Assembly (NCBI GenBank): GCA_004026145.2
Contig: CP034976.1
Location: forward strand, 2,646,296-2,710,295
Direction: 5' to 3'
DNA: 64,000 nt
Source of the DNA: Takifugu bimaculatus
Lineage: Eukaryota; Chordata; Actinopteri; Tetraodontiformes; Tetraodontidae
The notes under the pieces are model-generated. The model saw only the letters and a list, made by a program, of their open reading frames with translations, ran no database searches and was not told the DNA's origin. Every line of letters begins with the position of its first letter. The stretch's first letter is position 1. The position numbers and the translations under genes were made by a program. This document shows positions 12,501 through 24,858 of the stretch, one piece after another.

Positions 12501-14181
12501 TTCGCAAGCTAACCACCGGCATTTTTCTCTGACTCTTAGCTGTCCGATTTGGTCGAATCCCAAAGAGGGAGAAGCAGAGGATGCTGCTAGAAATGCAGAA
12601 CGCCATGAACAACATGATGAGCAACAACAGTCAGCTGCACACAATGCTGCACAGCCACCAGAGCCCCTCGCCGCCGATGGAGGCCAGCGATGCCAGCTCT
12701 GCGCCATCCTCCTCCTCCTCCTCCTCCTCCTCTCCTCCTCCTTCTCTGCTTCTGATTCTTCATCCTGCTCCAGCCCCTCCTCCCCACAATGTCCCCAAGA
12801 CTCTGAGTCTGTCATTTCAATGGACACGAACTCCAGCTCGGCCTCTTCTTGCGCGTCGGACAGTGGTGAAGATGAGGCCGTTGTCACAGGAAGTGGACAG
12901 CGCCAAAATGCCTTCGCCTACCGCCAGCAGAGCCAGGCCTCGTATTCTTCCCTGGTCACCGTGCCGACTGAGGCGGGATGCGACAGCCGCATGGAGGTGC
13001 CAGCAGAGCAGGAGAACTGGAACTGCTGGAACAAGAACACCGGTGTGGAAGCCTACCAGTACAGGTCGCACAGCCCACATGTCAGCAACGCTGCCTACAG
13101 GGAGGAGCGTGGAGACTACCAGCAGCAGTGCCACAGCGCCCCCAGCAGGAAGCCTGCAGAAGATGCAAAATCGTGGCGCGAATTCAAGAGGCTCCCGAGC
13201 TGCAGGGGTCCTCAGGAACCCAACAGCTGTCTGCACAACAGGACACGCCTGGTGACTGACTTTTGCATCCCTAAAAACAATCTTTGGTTTTAAAAATCCT
13301 TTTTGAAAATTCACTAAAGGTCGTTCCTCTTCCTTCTGTCCGCGCTCAGGTCTGTCCCATGAACACGTCGCCATACGTGGGGCCCAACAAGTCGAGTCAG
13401 GAGATCTGGGAGGAGTTTTCCATGAGCTTCACCCCGGCAGTGCAGGAGGTGGTGGACTTTGCCAAAAGGATTCCGGGCTTCCGGGATCTCCCCAAGAATG
13501 ACCAAGTGAGCCTGCTGAAGGCTGGAACATTCGAGGTGAGGAGGGGGCGCCATTAGTGTGTTCTTTTTACACACACATACACACACACACTTGGTAAATC
13601 TGACTATCAAAACAACATTTGATTTAAGTAGGGCGCTGTCGTGCTGTATCTAAATTCCCTTCTGTGGATTCCTAGGTGCTAATGGTCCGATTCGCCTCCC
13701 TCTTCAATGCGGCCGAGCGTACCGTGACCTTCCTGAGTGGAAAGCGTTACAGCCTCGACACGCTGTGCTCGCTGGGCGCCGGCGAGCTGCTCCTCTCCAT
13801 GTGCGAGTTCAGCGAGAAGCTGGCAGCCCTGCGGCTGGACTCTGATGAGATGAGCCTCTTCGCCGCCGTGGTGCTCGTCTCAGCCGGTGAGAAAGACGGA
13901 CGGACGTCGACGCCAGATTCCTGTGCACCTGCACTATTATTTACACATGAATAATAACAATAAGATCTCTCTGGTCTTCAGATCGCTCAGGCATCCAGGA
14001 CCTGAACGCTGTGGAGGCTCTGCAGGACCAGCTGATCCGGGCGCTGCGGAACCTGATCGGCGAAAAGCACGGCGACGAGTCGGCCACCACCTTCACCAAG
14101 CTGCTGCTCAAGCTTCCTGAGCTGCGCTCGCTCAACAACCTGCACTCAGAGGAACTGCTCTCTTTTAAAGTTCACCCGTGA
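9578..14181 (+). CDS. nr1d2: Rev-erb nuclear receptor, NR1D2 type
   Basis: Exons: 9578-9608, 11778-12014, 12104-12192, 12300-12444, 12540-13251, 13350-13535, 13676-13886, 13982-14181; about 603 aa. The first exon (MPEDVGTAKA) splices in phase to GGVIAYISS, the conserved Rev-erb N-terminus. The two-zinc-finger DNA-binding domain starts near residue 98 (CKVCGDVASGFHYGVHACEG) and continues with the RFGRIPKREK extension. The ligand-binding domain follows from about residue 406. The Cys of VCPM and the His of NNLHSEELL match the heme-binding pair known in REV-ERB-beta. The LBD ends at FKVHP without an AF-2 helix, as expected for a constitutive, NCoR-dependent repressor of clock genes. LBD wording is closer to NR1D2 than NR1D1. 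A serine tract encoded by TCC repeats (about 12706-12745) needs a one-base correction to keep frame. The a/b duplicate is not resolved. Confidence 0.9.
9677..10385 (+). mobile_element. Degenerate Tc1-like transposon inside nr1d2 intron 1
   Basis: The proximal part (9677-9815) is a repeat also found at 30124-30264. It is followed by remnants of a Tc1-like transposase. At 10099-10260 the frame reads TGRPSKTHEETRRKWVREAS..., then ...LKELLEG and VLHRFGL, the GRPRK linker and second DNA-binding helix-turn-helix of this family. Stops and a poly-G run (10266-10283) break it and the catalytic part is missing, so this is a non-functional relic. Confidence 0.75.
10899..11131 (+). promoter_or_regulatory. 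Three canonical E-boxes in nr1d2 intron 1
   Basis: CACGTG occurs at 10899-10904, 11056-11061 and 11126-11131. The last two share the longer context AGGTCCACGTG. They lie in a CpG-rich block with two inverted CCAAT boxes (GATTGGCTG at about 10939 and 10992), so this may be an intronic enhancer or second promoter. CLOCK:BMAL1 drives Rev-erb genes through CACGTG. Occupancy is inferred, not shown. Confidence 0.55.
11458..11467 (+). promoter_or_regulatory. D-box (PAR-bZIP / NFIL3 site) in nr1d2 intron 1
   Basis: GTTACGTAAG matches the RTTAYGTAAY D-box except at the last base. It lies 330 bp beyond the E-box cluster and 310 bp before exon 2. DBP/TEF/HLF and NFIL3 bind such sites in clock genes. 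One site alone could be chance; its company makes it more interesting. Confidence 0.45.
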
Positions 14182-15059
14182 AGGGTCATCGGTGCCCTAA
14201 CCACACACCTCCACCATTACCTGCCTCGAAACGCCCCCCCGACCCCCACCTCAGCCTCTGCATTCAACCCACCCGTTTGTGCATTTTGTTCCTAGAATGT
14301 ATCATTATTGTTTTGATTTGTCTGTTTTTGCTAAGGAGGCCGGACGGCGTCTGGACTCATTTGAAAACGGACTGTATGACAGCACTAGCTTTTGCTTTTT
14401 ACACACATGTATATATATTTCAGATGTTCGGCTTCTTTGCGTTGGGCTGATTTTTTTTCTATTTTGAGAGGATGAGCGGAACGAAACATGGTGCAGAAAG
14501 GAATCGGTCCACCCAAAAGCCACTTAATTCCAAAGTGATGAATGATTGCCAGTGATGTAAACCATCCATACCGGGTTTCCATTCACTGACGGACTTTTTT
14601 ATTGAGGACGCCTCCATCTGTCCCTCTACGAATGTGTGCGACTCGCTGCTAATGCAAGGCTGTACCTGGTGTAAGCAAGCGGATGTCCCCGAAGCCTCGG
14701 AAAGGTTCAGTGTGTCCGTGTCGGATGTCTCCACACTGACCGGGGGAGTTTCCGGGGGAATCCACGTGTACCTTTTTTCCCGGCGCCACTCCTTTTGCTC
14801 GTTATCCCCGGCAGAAGCGAAGCAGAGTGAGGCTCAAACCACAGCTCGAGTTTCGGCATGAATCTGCGTTATTAGCGCGTAAAGGCGGAAGCGTCAGGGG
14901 TGTTTTCTCACTTTTTGTTTGTACATTTCTTTTTAAAATCAACCCCAACATAGCACTGAGTTAAACTTGTTTTATTGTTTGTTGAAATATCGGTTTGACT
15001 GGTTCTGTACATATCTACATATATAAATATATGAACATAGAATATAAATATATAGTATG

Positions 15060-15065
15060 AATAAA
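15060..15065 (+). terminator. Polyadenylation signal of nr1d2
   Basis: AATAAA lies about 880 bp after the stop, followed by TTTGGTCTGTTGTTTTTGTT, a GT/T-rich downstream element. A second AATAAA at 15776-15781 could give a longer 3' UTR. Between 14182 and 16090 there is no other coding signal. Confidence 0.6.
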
Positions 15066-16096
15066 TTTAAGTGAAGACTAACTTTGGTCTGTTGTTTTTG
15101 TTCACATTGTACAGTTAATGTCTGACCTTCTCTCCACCCATATGAGCACACATGTAAATAGAAATGACCTTAAAGATGTAAACAGATATGGATATGTCTC
15201 CACCTTCACAGGTCAGTGAACACCTCGGTTTGAATGAAGCAAAACAAATGCAAACTAGCGTTAGCATGAGGGGGTGATGGACGCTGTTTTCGCTCCGAAT
15301 CGGTGTTCTACATTCAGAGAAACCTTTAAATCGCTGTTACAAACACTGTTTCTCTTGCAGCTTCTTTTTTGGTCTTAATATGAACATTTTAGCCATTTCT
15401 TTTTAGCTCTTTTCTTGAAATAAGCTTTAAAAAAGGTAAATTCTTATACCGGTGTTTATATATATATATATATCTTCGCAGATTGCAGATATCTGCTGTT
15501 TCCATGGAGATTTAAGAAAAACACAGTCAGTCTGGTTTATTTATAGTGAAATAAAGTCAATGGATTCAAGGTGTGAGATAACAACAAACAGTTTAACAAT
15601 TATTTGCATGTGCTTTTCCAAACTTTACATATAAAAACCAACGTCGTCTCCTCAGTTCATGACTGCCAAGTACACAGGTGGAGCCACGACCCTGTTGGCG
15701 TTTGTGAGTATTTTTCTTTTGTAGTTAAATTAGTAATTAAGGTAAAAGACTGCAATGTTTTTTACATTTTGCTATAATAAAGCTTATTCTGGAGCTCCAA
15801 GCTGTGAAACATGGCAGCTCGACAACACTGGGTTTTTCAAAAATGGCTGATTGAAGAGATCAAACAGGACACAGATTGCAGGAGGTGTTCACGCTGTGTG
15901 GTGATCAGAACATTAATAAAAACCTGGGATTACGTTTTAATAGTTGCACACTTTAAAACAGGAGACTGAAAGATGGTTTTTTCTTGCTCTTTGTTCTCTT
16001 TCTTTGTATTGATTCTTAAGGAATCTATCCTAAATTTGGGAGCTTGTGTGTATTATTGACCTCGGTCCTTCTTCTCGCTCTGCAGTGGCCCTTTAA

Positions 16097-17544
16097 ATGG
16101 ATCATTGTGTGATTCTGATGCTCTTCACAGTATGGTAGGAACCAGAACATTGTTATTGTGTATTCTTGACCAACACTGAGCCTAAAAAGACACAAATACC
16201 CACATATGACAGGTCCAACAGATCCCCAATTACCCAGCCACTAAACCATTAAACCACTGGGATTTTTTTTGTTACACTCCTAAATTTTTGCTGTTGGACA
16301 TTCTTGGAGAAAGTTGTTTTTGGGTTTCACTTTTCTGCACCTGCTGCGTTTGTCCTCTCTCCTCAGGCTTCGGCTTCAGCTGCAGCTCTCATCCTCTCGC
16401 TGAGAACATATCACATCATTAGCAAAGGTCTGACTTGGGAAGGTGCTCAGCAATACTGCAGGGAGAATTTCCAAGACCTGGCGACCTTTGAAAGCATGGA
16501 TGACGTCAACAGCATTACAGAGCTGTATGACTGGTCCTGGATTGGACTGCACGAATACTCCAAATCCTGGAAAGCCATGAGCAAGGACATCAACTCCTGG
16601 AGATGGTCGCTGACCGGGGAGGGGAGCCGGACTGGGTACTACAAATGGAGGGACTCTGAACCAGATAACCACATGCTGATGGAACATTGTGTCGGCATGA
16701 AGCCTGGCGGGTATTGGTTCGACGACTCCTGCCAGAGGGAGAAGAGATTTGTCTGTTATGATGGTAAGAAAATGATAATCAAATCATGAAAAGTTCACTT
16801 TCCCCCTGAAACTTTGCCCTCATTTACGGGGGTTAACGAATGGCTGCTGTGTTGCAGTGGTGGAGGGAAAGAACGCCTACGTGTACGTCTCAGAAGTGAA
16901 ATCCTGGTATTCTGCTCTGACGTACTGCAGGCAACACCACATCGGCTTCCCGGTGATAGAAAACAGTGATCAACATAGACTGGTCCATTCTGCCATCCCG
17001 TCATATAGCAACGCTCCCATTTGGCTCGGGCTGTACAGAGTACCCTGGGTCTGGTCTGACGGAAGCCAAAGCTCCTACAGAAATTTTAGCAGCTCCCAAT
17101 CTGAAAATTACAAGGATGAAAAGTTTTGCGTATCTGCCAAGTCCAATTCTGAATGGTCTGACTTCAACTGTAGCTCTGTTCGCCCGTTCATCTGCCAACA
17201 AGGTGACTCAGAGAGCAGGTGAACTTGCTTTGGGTTTGGTTGGTGGAACCCGGCCGACTGATCCGTGGGCTTTGTGGTTAAGTTTCAGAATTGACGACGC
17301 TGGTCAGCTTGAGGATGGAGAGCTCGGCGGACTTATCCGACTCAACCATCAACCAGCAGCTCCTGCACCAGGTAAAGCGACTTCTGTACTTCTGTTATTT
17401 CAACAGGTGTAAATTGATCGTTTCCCTCTTCAGCTGGGAACAGCGTTGCTACGTCTGGGATGGACGAACGTCCATCTGCAGTGGAAAAGTGGGCCCAGCC
17501 AGCAGCAGAGCCTCACATCCCCTGAATACTCCCCCTCATGCTGA
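16097..17544 (+). CDS. Secreted protein with two C-type lectin domains
   Basis: Exons: 16097-16129, 16367-16763, 16858-17202, 17289-17371, 17434-17544 (stop TGA 17542-17544), total 969 nt, 322 aa. All phases agree. Exon 1 (MDHCVILMLFT) plus the start of exon 2 forms a short hydrophobic leader. CTLD 1 (about residues 30-142) has WIGL, an EPDN near the sugar/Ca site, WFDDSC and terminal FVC. CTLD 2 (about 145-258) has IWLGL, a W.DF.C block and FIC but no EPN/QPD, so it may not bind sugar. A short tail with LRMESSADLSDSTINQQLL resembles tails of fish mannose-receptor-like lectins. There is no transmembrane segment. Ligand and role are unknown; such lectins are usually assigned to innate recognition. 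The first exon is the least certain part. Confidence 0.75.
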
Positions 17545-17812
17545 AGCTCACGGGCTCTTGGATAACAGGATGAGGGGGACGCCACCGGAGCGTCGACAGC
17601 GTCTGAACGGACTCCATCTGATGATGCTTTTCAAGTGTAAATGAACTGAAATGTGATCGTTTACAGTGTTGGCTGTTGTGACTCCTACTGTCCTTTCTCC
17701 TCTTCATCCCCTTTTGGTTTGCCTTTGATCAACAGATGTTTTGATCGTTGCCTGGATTTTCTTTAAAGCTGTTGTTGTCTGATCTGGTGTCACTGCAAGT
17801 TTCATGAATCTT

Positions 17813-17984
<172 letters not shown>

Positions 17985-19456
17985 CGTATCCATGCACTTC
18001 TATCCTTGTGAGGACCCTCATATACATATTACATTCCACAGCTCTTTACCCTGACTCCCTGACCTTCACCCCCCGACTCTGATCCTGACCTAAACTCTAC
18101 TCGAACCTCAACCTTAAATCCAGGTCTTGATCCTCAAACAGCCCTTTGCTGTCGAGATGACCGGTCAAATGTCCTCACCTCTCAAAAATGTCCTCTGTTC
18201 TTTGTTAGTAGAATGTGGATTTTGGTACTCAGTATGTAGCAAATACATGAACTCACACACTCACACACACATCGACAAAAGCAGGCCTTGTGTTCAGGGC
18301 TCAGGCAGTATTGCCACATGGATCAGGCTTAAGATCCATCCCTGGACAGGCTTTGACACACGTCTTGTGTCCCTGCTGCAATAAAACTGTCCCTCAAACA
18401 TGTGAGCTGCAGCACACTGACTGGAGAACTGACTTCAGGCCCAGTTGTTTGCTTTACCTAGAAGTGTAGTGACCTACATAGAGGCGCGTGTGTTATGTGG
18501 AGGCGGCCCCGGGCAGCGATAGGGCGACGGTGGCGGTTCCTCCCATCCACATGTTCCTGCTCCTCTTGCACACATTATATAAATACATCACATGTTGCAG
18601 ACAGGTGGCTGCTATGTAACCGCTTCCTGGCGGCTGAGTAATAAGATCTGGCCTGCGATGTTTGCACGCTGGTGATGTAGGGCAGCCAGGGCGGGCGAGG
18701 AAGGCTGAGGCTGAGCTCTTACATAACGCAGAGCAGCTCTCACGTGCACGGCTGCATGAGTCCAGTCAGTAGGACGCACACAGACACGCTGACACTGTTA
18801 CCACAGCAGGAGGATCAAGTCATTCACACCGCTCATTCCATCCATCTTGCAGAAACAACTATTTATACTTGATTCCATAATGCTGTTGCCATGGTGATAT
18901 TGGATTCACATAGTCTATCCAAGGACGAGGGGAGCAATGAGGAAAAGTGTTACTGTCTCTACTACGTCACGGCAGCCTTTTAAACCCATTTCTGTGTGCA
19001 GATTATAGAATTAAGTGGATTTACCACCAGTTGTGTTGTCATACACATCTGCTTATTGACTTTATACCAAATCCACGTTTATTTACGCACGTTCTGGGCC
19101 AGTGAATAATTATCTTACAAATCTATACGACTTCCCCTCAGTGTCAGCATTATTGACGGTAGACACCAGGGTCAACCTGATACAGAAACGCTGAAAGTAA
19201 ATAAAATCTAATATAAATACTGGGCTCAGTGAACACAACAGGCGCGAACAGGAACAGAAACGGGATCCCGATGACGTCACACAGTGCAGGTATATAGTTG
19301 GAAACAAAGCAGCATCAGGTTTGTAATCCCATTTATTAATTGACACCCCCCACCACCACACACACAGACACACAGACACAGACACAGACACAGACACAGA
19401 CACAGACACAGACACAGACACACACACCCACACCCACACCCACCCACCCACACACA

Positions 19457-19487
<31 letters not shown>

Positions 19488-20553
19488 CACCGCCACTCCT
19501 CCCCTTGTGTGTGTCAATGCTGGTTCCTACTTCCTCGTGTGGCGAATGTGTGGTACTGCATGCAAATGGCTCTTACTGTATCATACAGAAGAGATAAAAA
19601 GTTTGTTTCTAATTTGAAAAATGACAAAACTTTAATTAAGTATTAAATTTGGTAATTTTTCTGCTGTGATAAGCTTAAGCAGGTAACTTAACTCTTCTTT
19701 CCTGATAGCTGGCTTACTGGACCTTTGTCCTATCTGCACATGGGATCTCTGGAGATCTGTCAGAGCCACTGGATTCTCAGTTGCCTCTGTTTAGGTTATT
19801 AGATCCTCTTCTCCTGAGGGTTCAGGTTGTGCTCTCAGGACAGTGGGTTTCACTGCCAAATGTGAGAGACCTTGAACAGACAGGAGAGTGTCTACTTGGA
19901 GTTGACCTCAGGTGGACTTTAGTGAAGATACCTCTCAAATACGATCAAGGTCCTGGAGCTTAAGGTCCAGGGGCCTCTTAAAGTTCAGATTTGACGCATC
20001 TCATTCTGGGATGTTGAGTGTTGACATGTTGTGAGAGCCACCCGAATCCAAACGGATCTCAAAATATCAAACAATGGCAATGGCGACAAATCCCGCAGAA
20101 TCTGAACAAAGAGCAAGTACAGGGCTCACAAGTACACTTTGTTTTTTAACTTAAAAATAAAATCACTCAACTTCAGTATAGTTTTCACATGCGTTTGAGG
20201 AAGGTGCTGCTGTTTTAACTGAGCTCCACCTTTGGGGGAGTAGAAGAAGCCGGTGGAGGAGGGTGGGGGCCCTCAGACCTGCCAAATGACGGTTCAGGTG
20301 ATGACCTGGGTCCTCAGGTGAAGCAGTTCAGGCGTGTCCGACAAAGGTTGTTATTATTAGCAGTATTGTTGGAAGGTATAGGTGGGGGAAACCTGTTGAC
20401 CTGGATGTTTGGGTGTGTTCTGGCTGAGCACAATGCAGAAACCGTTGGGCTTCTTTGAATTTTGCACATGCTGCAAAACACAAAAGGAAAATCTATTTGT
20501 GGAAAGAAGCTTGCAGACATTTGAAATTAGCTTTGGCAGCCAGATGGAATATT

Positions 20554-20591
<38 letters not shown>

Positions 20592-21383
20592 GTCTCTCTC
20601 TGCAGTAGCAGCATCACAACCGCAGCTGGACACGGATGTGCAATCAGACCAAAACAGCAGGCTCACAGCTCGTACATTTACACACGCACGTCTGACTATT
20701 TCTATCCTCAATCACATCAAGCCCAAAGACCAGGAACATTTGACGTAGTCATGATTCTGGAGGAACTAAAGAAAAACAATTAGAAGAATGAGAACTACAA
20801 AGTACAGCAAGCCCAAAGCGGAACAACTGGGAGAACTGAACGTCCATCTAAAAATAAAAACAAGCTTATTCTGCTCTCATAATCAGCATTCTTATTATAA
20901 AATATGTACTGCACTCATCATTTTAACACCAGATGTATTTCTGTGACTGTACTCAAATATGAGCTGAAAAGCCTTCAGCAAGCAGAGAACCCTCAATTTT
21001 ATTTGAGCAATTATTAATTATATCTATTTCCTTCCCATGTGCTTTTGAATCTGCTAAATCATGTCTTTTTGTTGTAATGGTACAGTAAAATATTAATTCG
21101 CTTATATTCTTTCTGATTTAACTGCAATTTTGTAAAATTGATTATTGCACCCAGAGGGAGAAAAATACAAATATGTGACAGGTGTTTAGGCATTTAATAT
21201 TTTATTCATAAAAAGTCAAAACATAATTTGAACACATCCTTCAGAAAAATGTAGTTTCTTCGAGGCAGAAAAGCTTGACTAAAAGCACTCTGGAGCCTTT
21301 CAGAGGACTTGATATCTGATAGCTGCACGTTTTCTGACTGTTGATGCAACAGGCTGCAACACACAGTGTCATCTTACCAACTA

Positions 21384-21428
<45 letters not shown>

Positions 21429-22245
21429 GAGAGAGAAATGTGATCTGGATTGTACCAAACACATCTGAACACATGGCTGAAGTGGTGTGCATCTGAGCAG
21501 GGCCCAAAGATCCCTGATCCCTGAGATAAACCCTAAAAGCTGTTCTTCAGGTCACTTGATAACCTTGAGCAGGGGCTCCGTTACTTTTCCTGCCGGCTTA
21601 ATTTAAGGCAGTTACATATGAAGTTTGTTTTCATTCTTTTACCTGTTGCTATCACGTTCTTACGTAAAAACTGAAAACAAAAAGAACTAACTGAAGATTT
21701 AACCAGCAGATACACACGAAAAACTACCGAATGTAAATCAGTGTCGCTGGAATATCGCGAGAACAGGCGGAAACAAAAAGTTATCGCGATGCTGCTGCGT
21801 CCCCACTTTGAAATTCACCAAATATCTACGCCAGTAATTTGGCGTAACCGTCTCGATCCTCGAGGGCGCTGCGAGCCTCAAACTGCGTAACTCAGCCCAA
21901 TGTCGCGATTTTTTTAATCGTGACTTTCCTTTGTCAAACCCGGCTAATCTAAACAGCTGTAGTGACGTTTCCCGGTGTTGTTGGAGACTTTTCTTCTGTT
22001 TCTGCCCTCAGCCAGCAGGGGGTGCTGCCGTGAGCTCCTCCCCCGTTTCAACGCGCTCACAGGCGGTCAGGCCCCCAGCAGCGTCCCGCTGTGTGAAATC
22101 CAAGGCAGCGTCCCGCTGTGTGAAATCCAAGGCGCAGTCTGTCATCCTGTAGGCTCTAAAAAATTATAATAATAAAAAGCCAGACTTATTATTTCGTTTC
22201 AATTTCAGTAGCATCAAAAACTATCATAGAAGCTTTGATGTTTAA
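17985..22245. other. Intergenic spacer with microsatellites
   Basis: No exon with family similarity is visible between the lectin gene and septin 7. Simple repeats: (ACAGAC)n/(CA)n at about 19357-19491, (CT)n at about 20556-20587 and (CA)n at about 21385-21421. The non-repetitive part at 18480-18900 has a GC-rich start and could be regulatory, but I see no decisive motif. Confidence 0.5.
22078..22131. repeat. Perfect 27-bp tandem duplication
   Basis: A 27-bp unit beginning CAGCGTCCCGCTGTG is present twice in direct succession (22078-22104 and 22105-22131) without mismatch, so the duplication is recent. No gene contains it. Confidence 0.85.
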
Positions 22246-22246
22246 G

Positions 22247-22427
22247 ATCTCAATGAGTATCCAAGGTAGTTTTCTTTGTCAGCACGTCAGTTAAGAACTG
22301 AAGAAGCCTTCTGGATAGAAGGTGAAACGTCTTCAAAGAGAAGAAATACAGTCCAGTTGACAGAGAAAACTACCTTGGATAACTATGACCTGGATGATTA
22401 GAATCTACACAGACATATCTCAATGAG
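22247..22427. mobile_element. Short inserted element with 11-bp target-site duplication and long terminal hairpin
   Basis: ATCTCAATGAG occurs at 22247-22257 and 22417-22427 and brackets 159 bp. Inside, a 23-bp arm at 22259-22281 is complementary to 22358-22380 with one mismatch. The centre contains CTGAAGA, a six-base-pair hairpin (22307-22312 with 22317-22322) and GAAA, the layout of a hammerhead ribozyme core. The text is familiar from repeated fish sequences, but I cannot name the family with certainty. A Penelope-like relic is the favoured inference. Confidence 0.6.
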
Positions 22428-22926
22428 CAAAGGCCCGAGGTCCTCTTAAAGTCTGGCCTGTGGAGAGGCTATAATTGAAAAGTAGCGAACCTTTGGCCAA
22501 CGCTGGGCATTACAGGAGTGTTCATTAGTGTGCGCGGACCTCCGACGAAATCAATAAAAGAAAACCTAGGTAAGATATTGGAAAGAGAAGACACGGTCAT
22601 GTTTTCCTCAATCCCAGTCGTGGTATGTCCCACTGTGCGGTAGTGTAGCATCTAGAATAGTATCCCACCCTCTGCTAAAACGAATAAAGGACGGCCAAAT
22701 ATATAACGCGGGGATATAACGTGCGGTCATTAATTGCTGATGTGTAATTATACAAAGCATTAGCAGGTTGACCTAATTCAACGGCAAAAATCAACCACAA
22801 ACAGAATTAACATGTTAAAAGTTTACATGCAATTCAAGACACATTTGAGGTTGGTTTCTTTTCCCTATTTTGTGTCTCTCCCGCATGAATCTTCTCGCCA
22901 ATACAATAACCCGCAAATCGATGGTT

Positions 22927-23038
22927 ATGCAAATATGGACGATGACGTCACGCAGCGCCGCCCGGACAGCCAATCAGGGCGCAGCTTGTTGAGGAGTTGG
23001 CAACAGAGCGTTCGGAGGCGGCAGAAAGTGTCAGCGCT
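22927..23038 (+). promoter_or_regulatory. septin 7 promoter region
   Basis: Upstream of the inferred start codon are an octamer ATGCAAAT (22927-22934), a full CRE TGACGTCA (22943-22950) and CCAAT (22970-22974) in GC-rich DNA. This is a plausible proximal promoter for the septin gene; the transcription start is not known. Confidence 0.5.
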
Positions 23039-24816
23039 ATGGGTAAGACTGCTGCTCCTATATTCTCGTCGATTTTTTTCCTCCACCGAGCGGTCTCGTA
23101 ATCTTTAATCGGCTACGGTTTGTCTCGTGTTATTAGACGACGGAACATTTGTGGTTTGCCGCTGTTGGGCTTGTGCAGTTGTCTGAGCAACCAACGCCCA
23201 GTCGTCCGCCTCCACTTTGAGGGCTAGCTAGTTAGCTCGTTAGCTGTTAGCTTGAGCTCTGGTATGAAGCTGCGTGAGCTAACCGGAATGTCATTTCCTG
23301 TCTTTAGCTATTTTAGTGTGTCACTTGCGGGGTGACACAGTAATCGTCGTTAAGTTCCATTTGTAAAGGACGTTGTGTTTTTAAAGGGTCTTCGAATACC
23401 AGCAGTGCAACTAAAGGGACACTTTATTGTTGTGTTGGGTGAAATAGCTCGGGTTCACGCTGTTTCGTTTAGCCCCGAGTAGACACGAAATACCATCTTA
23501 TTGTGCGGTGGAATGCTCCTTAAACATAGTTTGTGCTCAGCCCCCATCGTGGACAGGGCTAAACCCCGCAGAAATATCCTCTGCAGAGTTTTATTTCGAA
23601 TGCTGAAATCAATCGGTAAAGTGGGTCAACCACCACATCAATTGCGTTGTTAAAATGGTCGACTGCATCCATGTGTGTGTGATCAATACAGCCATTAAAG
23701 CCACATAACGTGAGAATTTAGATTAGGCATGCAAGTCAAGAGGACGCTTCCCGTTAGGGTATAAAGAGGTTACTGGTGCCATGTAATCTGGATTAAAGCG
23801 GATCTCAGAGGGTATGTTTTGGACTCTCAGGTCGATGTCTGCAGCCTGACCTGTAACTTCAGGTCCCAATAGTGGACCTGATGGAGTTTATTTCACCTGG
23901 AATGAGCAGAATGGCGTGTGGAGGAAACCATTTTGAACCGTGCACAGAGTGTTTTATCATTCTTTCAGCTGCCACCACTTCCGCTGTGAGAGGTGACAGT
24001 CAGGAAACAGACGGTCCTGGTGAAATAGCAGCTCAGCTTCAGCCGTGAGGATGGAGGCCCACATTCAGGCCCATCTGATCCAGAACTAATCAAATAGGCA
24101 CCTTAGGGAGTCAGGATGGGTGAAGGTTGAATATAGAACAGGTGCTCGTCTGCTTTTGTTTGTGGGGTGGTAATAAATATGGGCCACCATGTCAGAAATG
24201 TTCTTTCACTGGTGTGTGTGTTTGATTGATTGCCAGACATTGATTCTCAGTTGCTTTTTTTTTTTTTTTCCTTTTTTTTCCGGCCCTGAAAATACTGGCT
24301 GTCACGATCATCCTGCACCAACCTCCACGAAAACAGCTGTAAGTATTCAGAAATCACCCGGCGTGGGATTCATTTTAGATCTGATAAATCAGCAGAGCGT
24401 TTGTGCCTGTGAACTGTAAAAGCATCAAATCAAAATAGAATACAAGTCACCCGTGAAATGAAGTGTTGAGTAAATCAGGATGGGCTCTATTTCCGAACTG
24501 TAATTAGGCTTCAGATTTAGAGGCTTGTTGATCTACTAAACCAAAAAGCATGAAAAGTTTAGGTCTCATTCAGGTGCGAAAGAATCTATTTCTCTGTGGG
24601 TTTGATGTGTGTATTTTTTTTTTCCCTCTCCCGCAGCAGCAAAAGAATCTGGAGGGATATGTTGGCTTTGGAAACCTCCCCAACCAAGTGTACAGGAAGT
24701 CTGTGAAGAGGGGGTTTGAGTTCACCCTCATGGTTGTTGGTAAGAGCTTGAGGCTTTGTTCTCACACTTGCTTTAAAGCAATCATTGAGGTTGTGTTTAT
24801 TACACCAGAAGGTTTT

Positions 24817-24858
<42 letters not shown>

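Noticed and set aside
12234..12887. 217-codon minus-strand ORF
   Set aside because: Antisense shadow of the nr1d2 exons and the TCC repeat; acidic and low-complexity.
12581..13255. Proline/arginine-rich long ORF in the nr1d2 hinge exon
   Set aside because: After the TCC tract the reading frame with nr1d2-like composition (VISMDTNSSSASSCASDSG) is a different one; the long ORF is the shifted frame.
18480..18900. RNA gene or hidden exon in the GC-rich spacer
   Set aside because: No tRNA boxes, snRNA motifs or spliceable protein similarity could be identified by eye.
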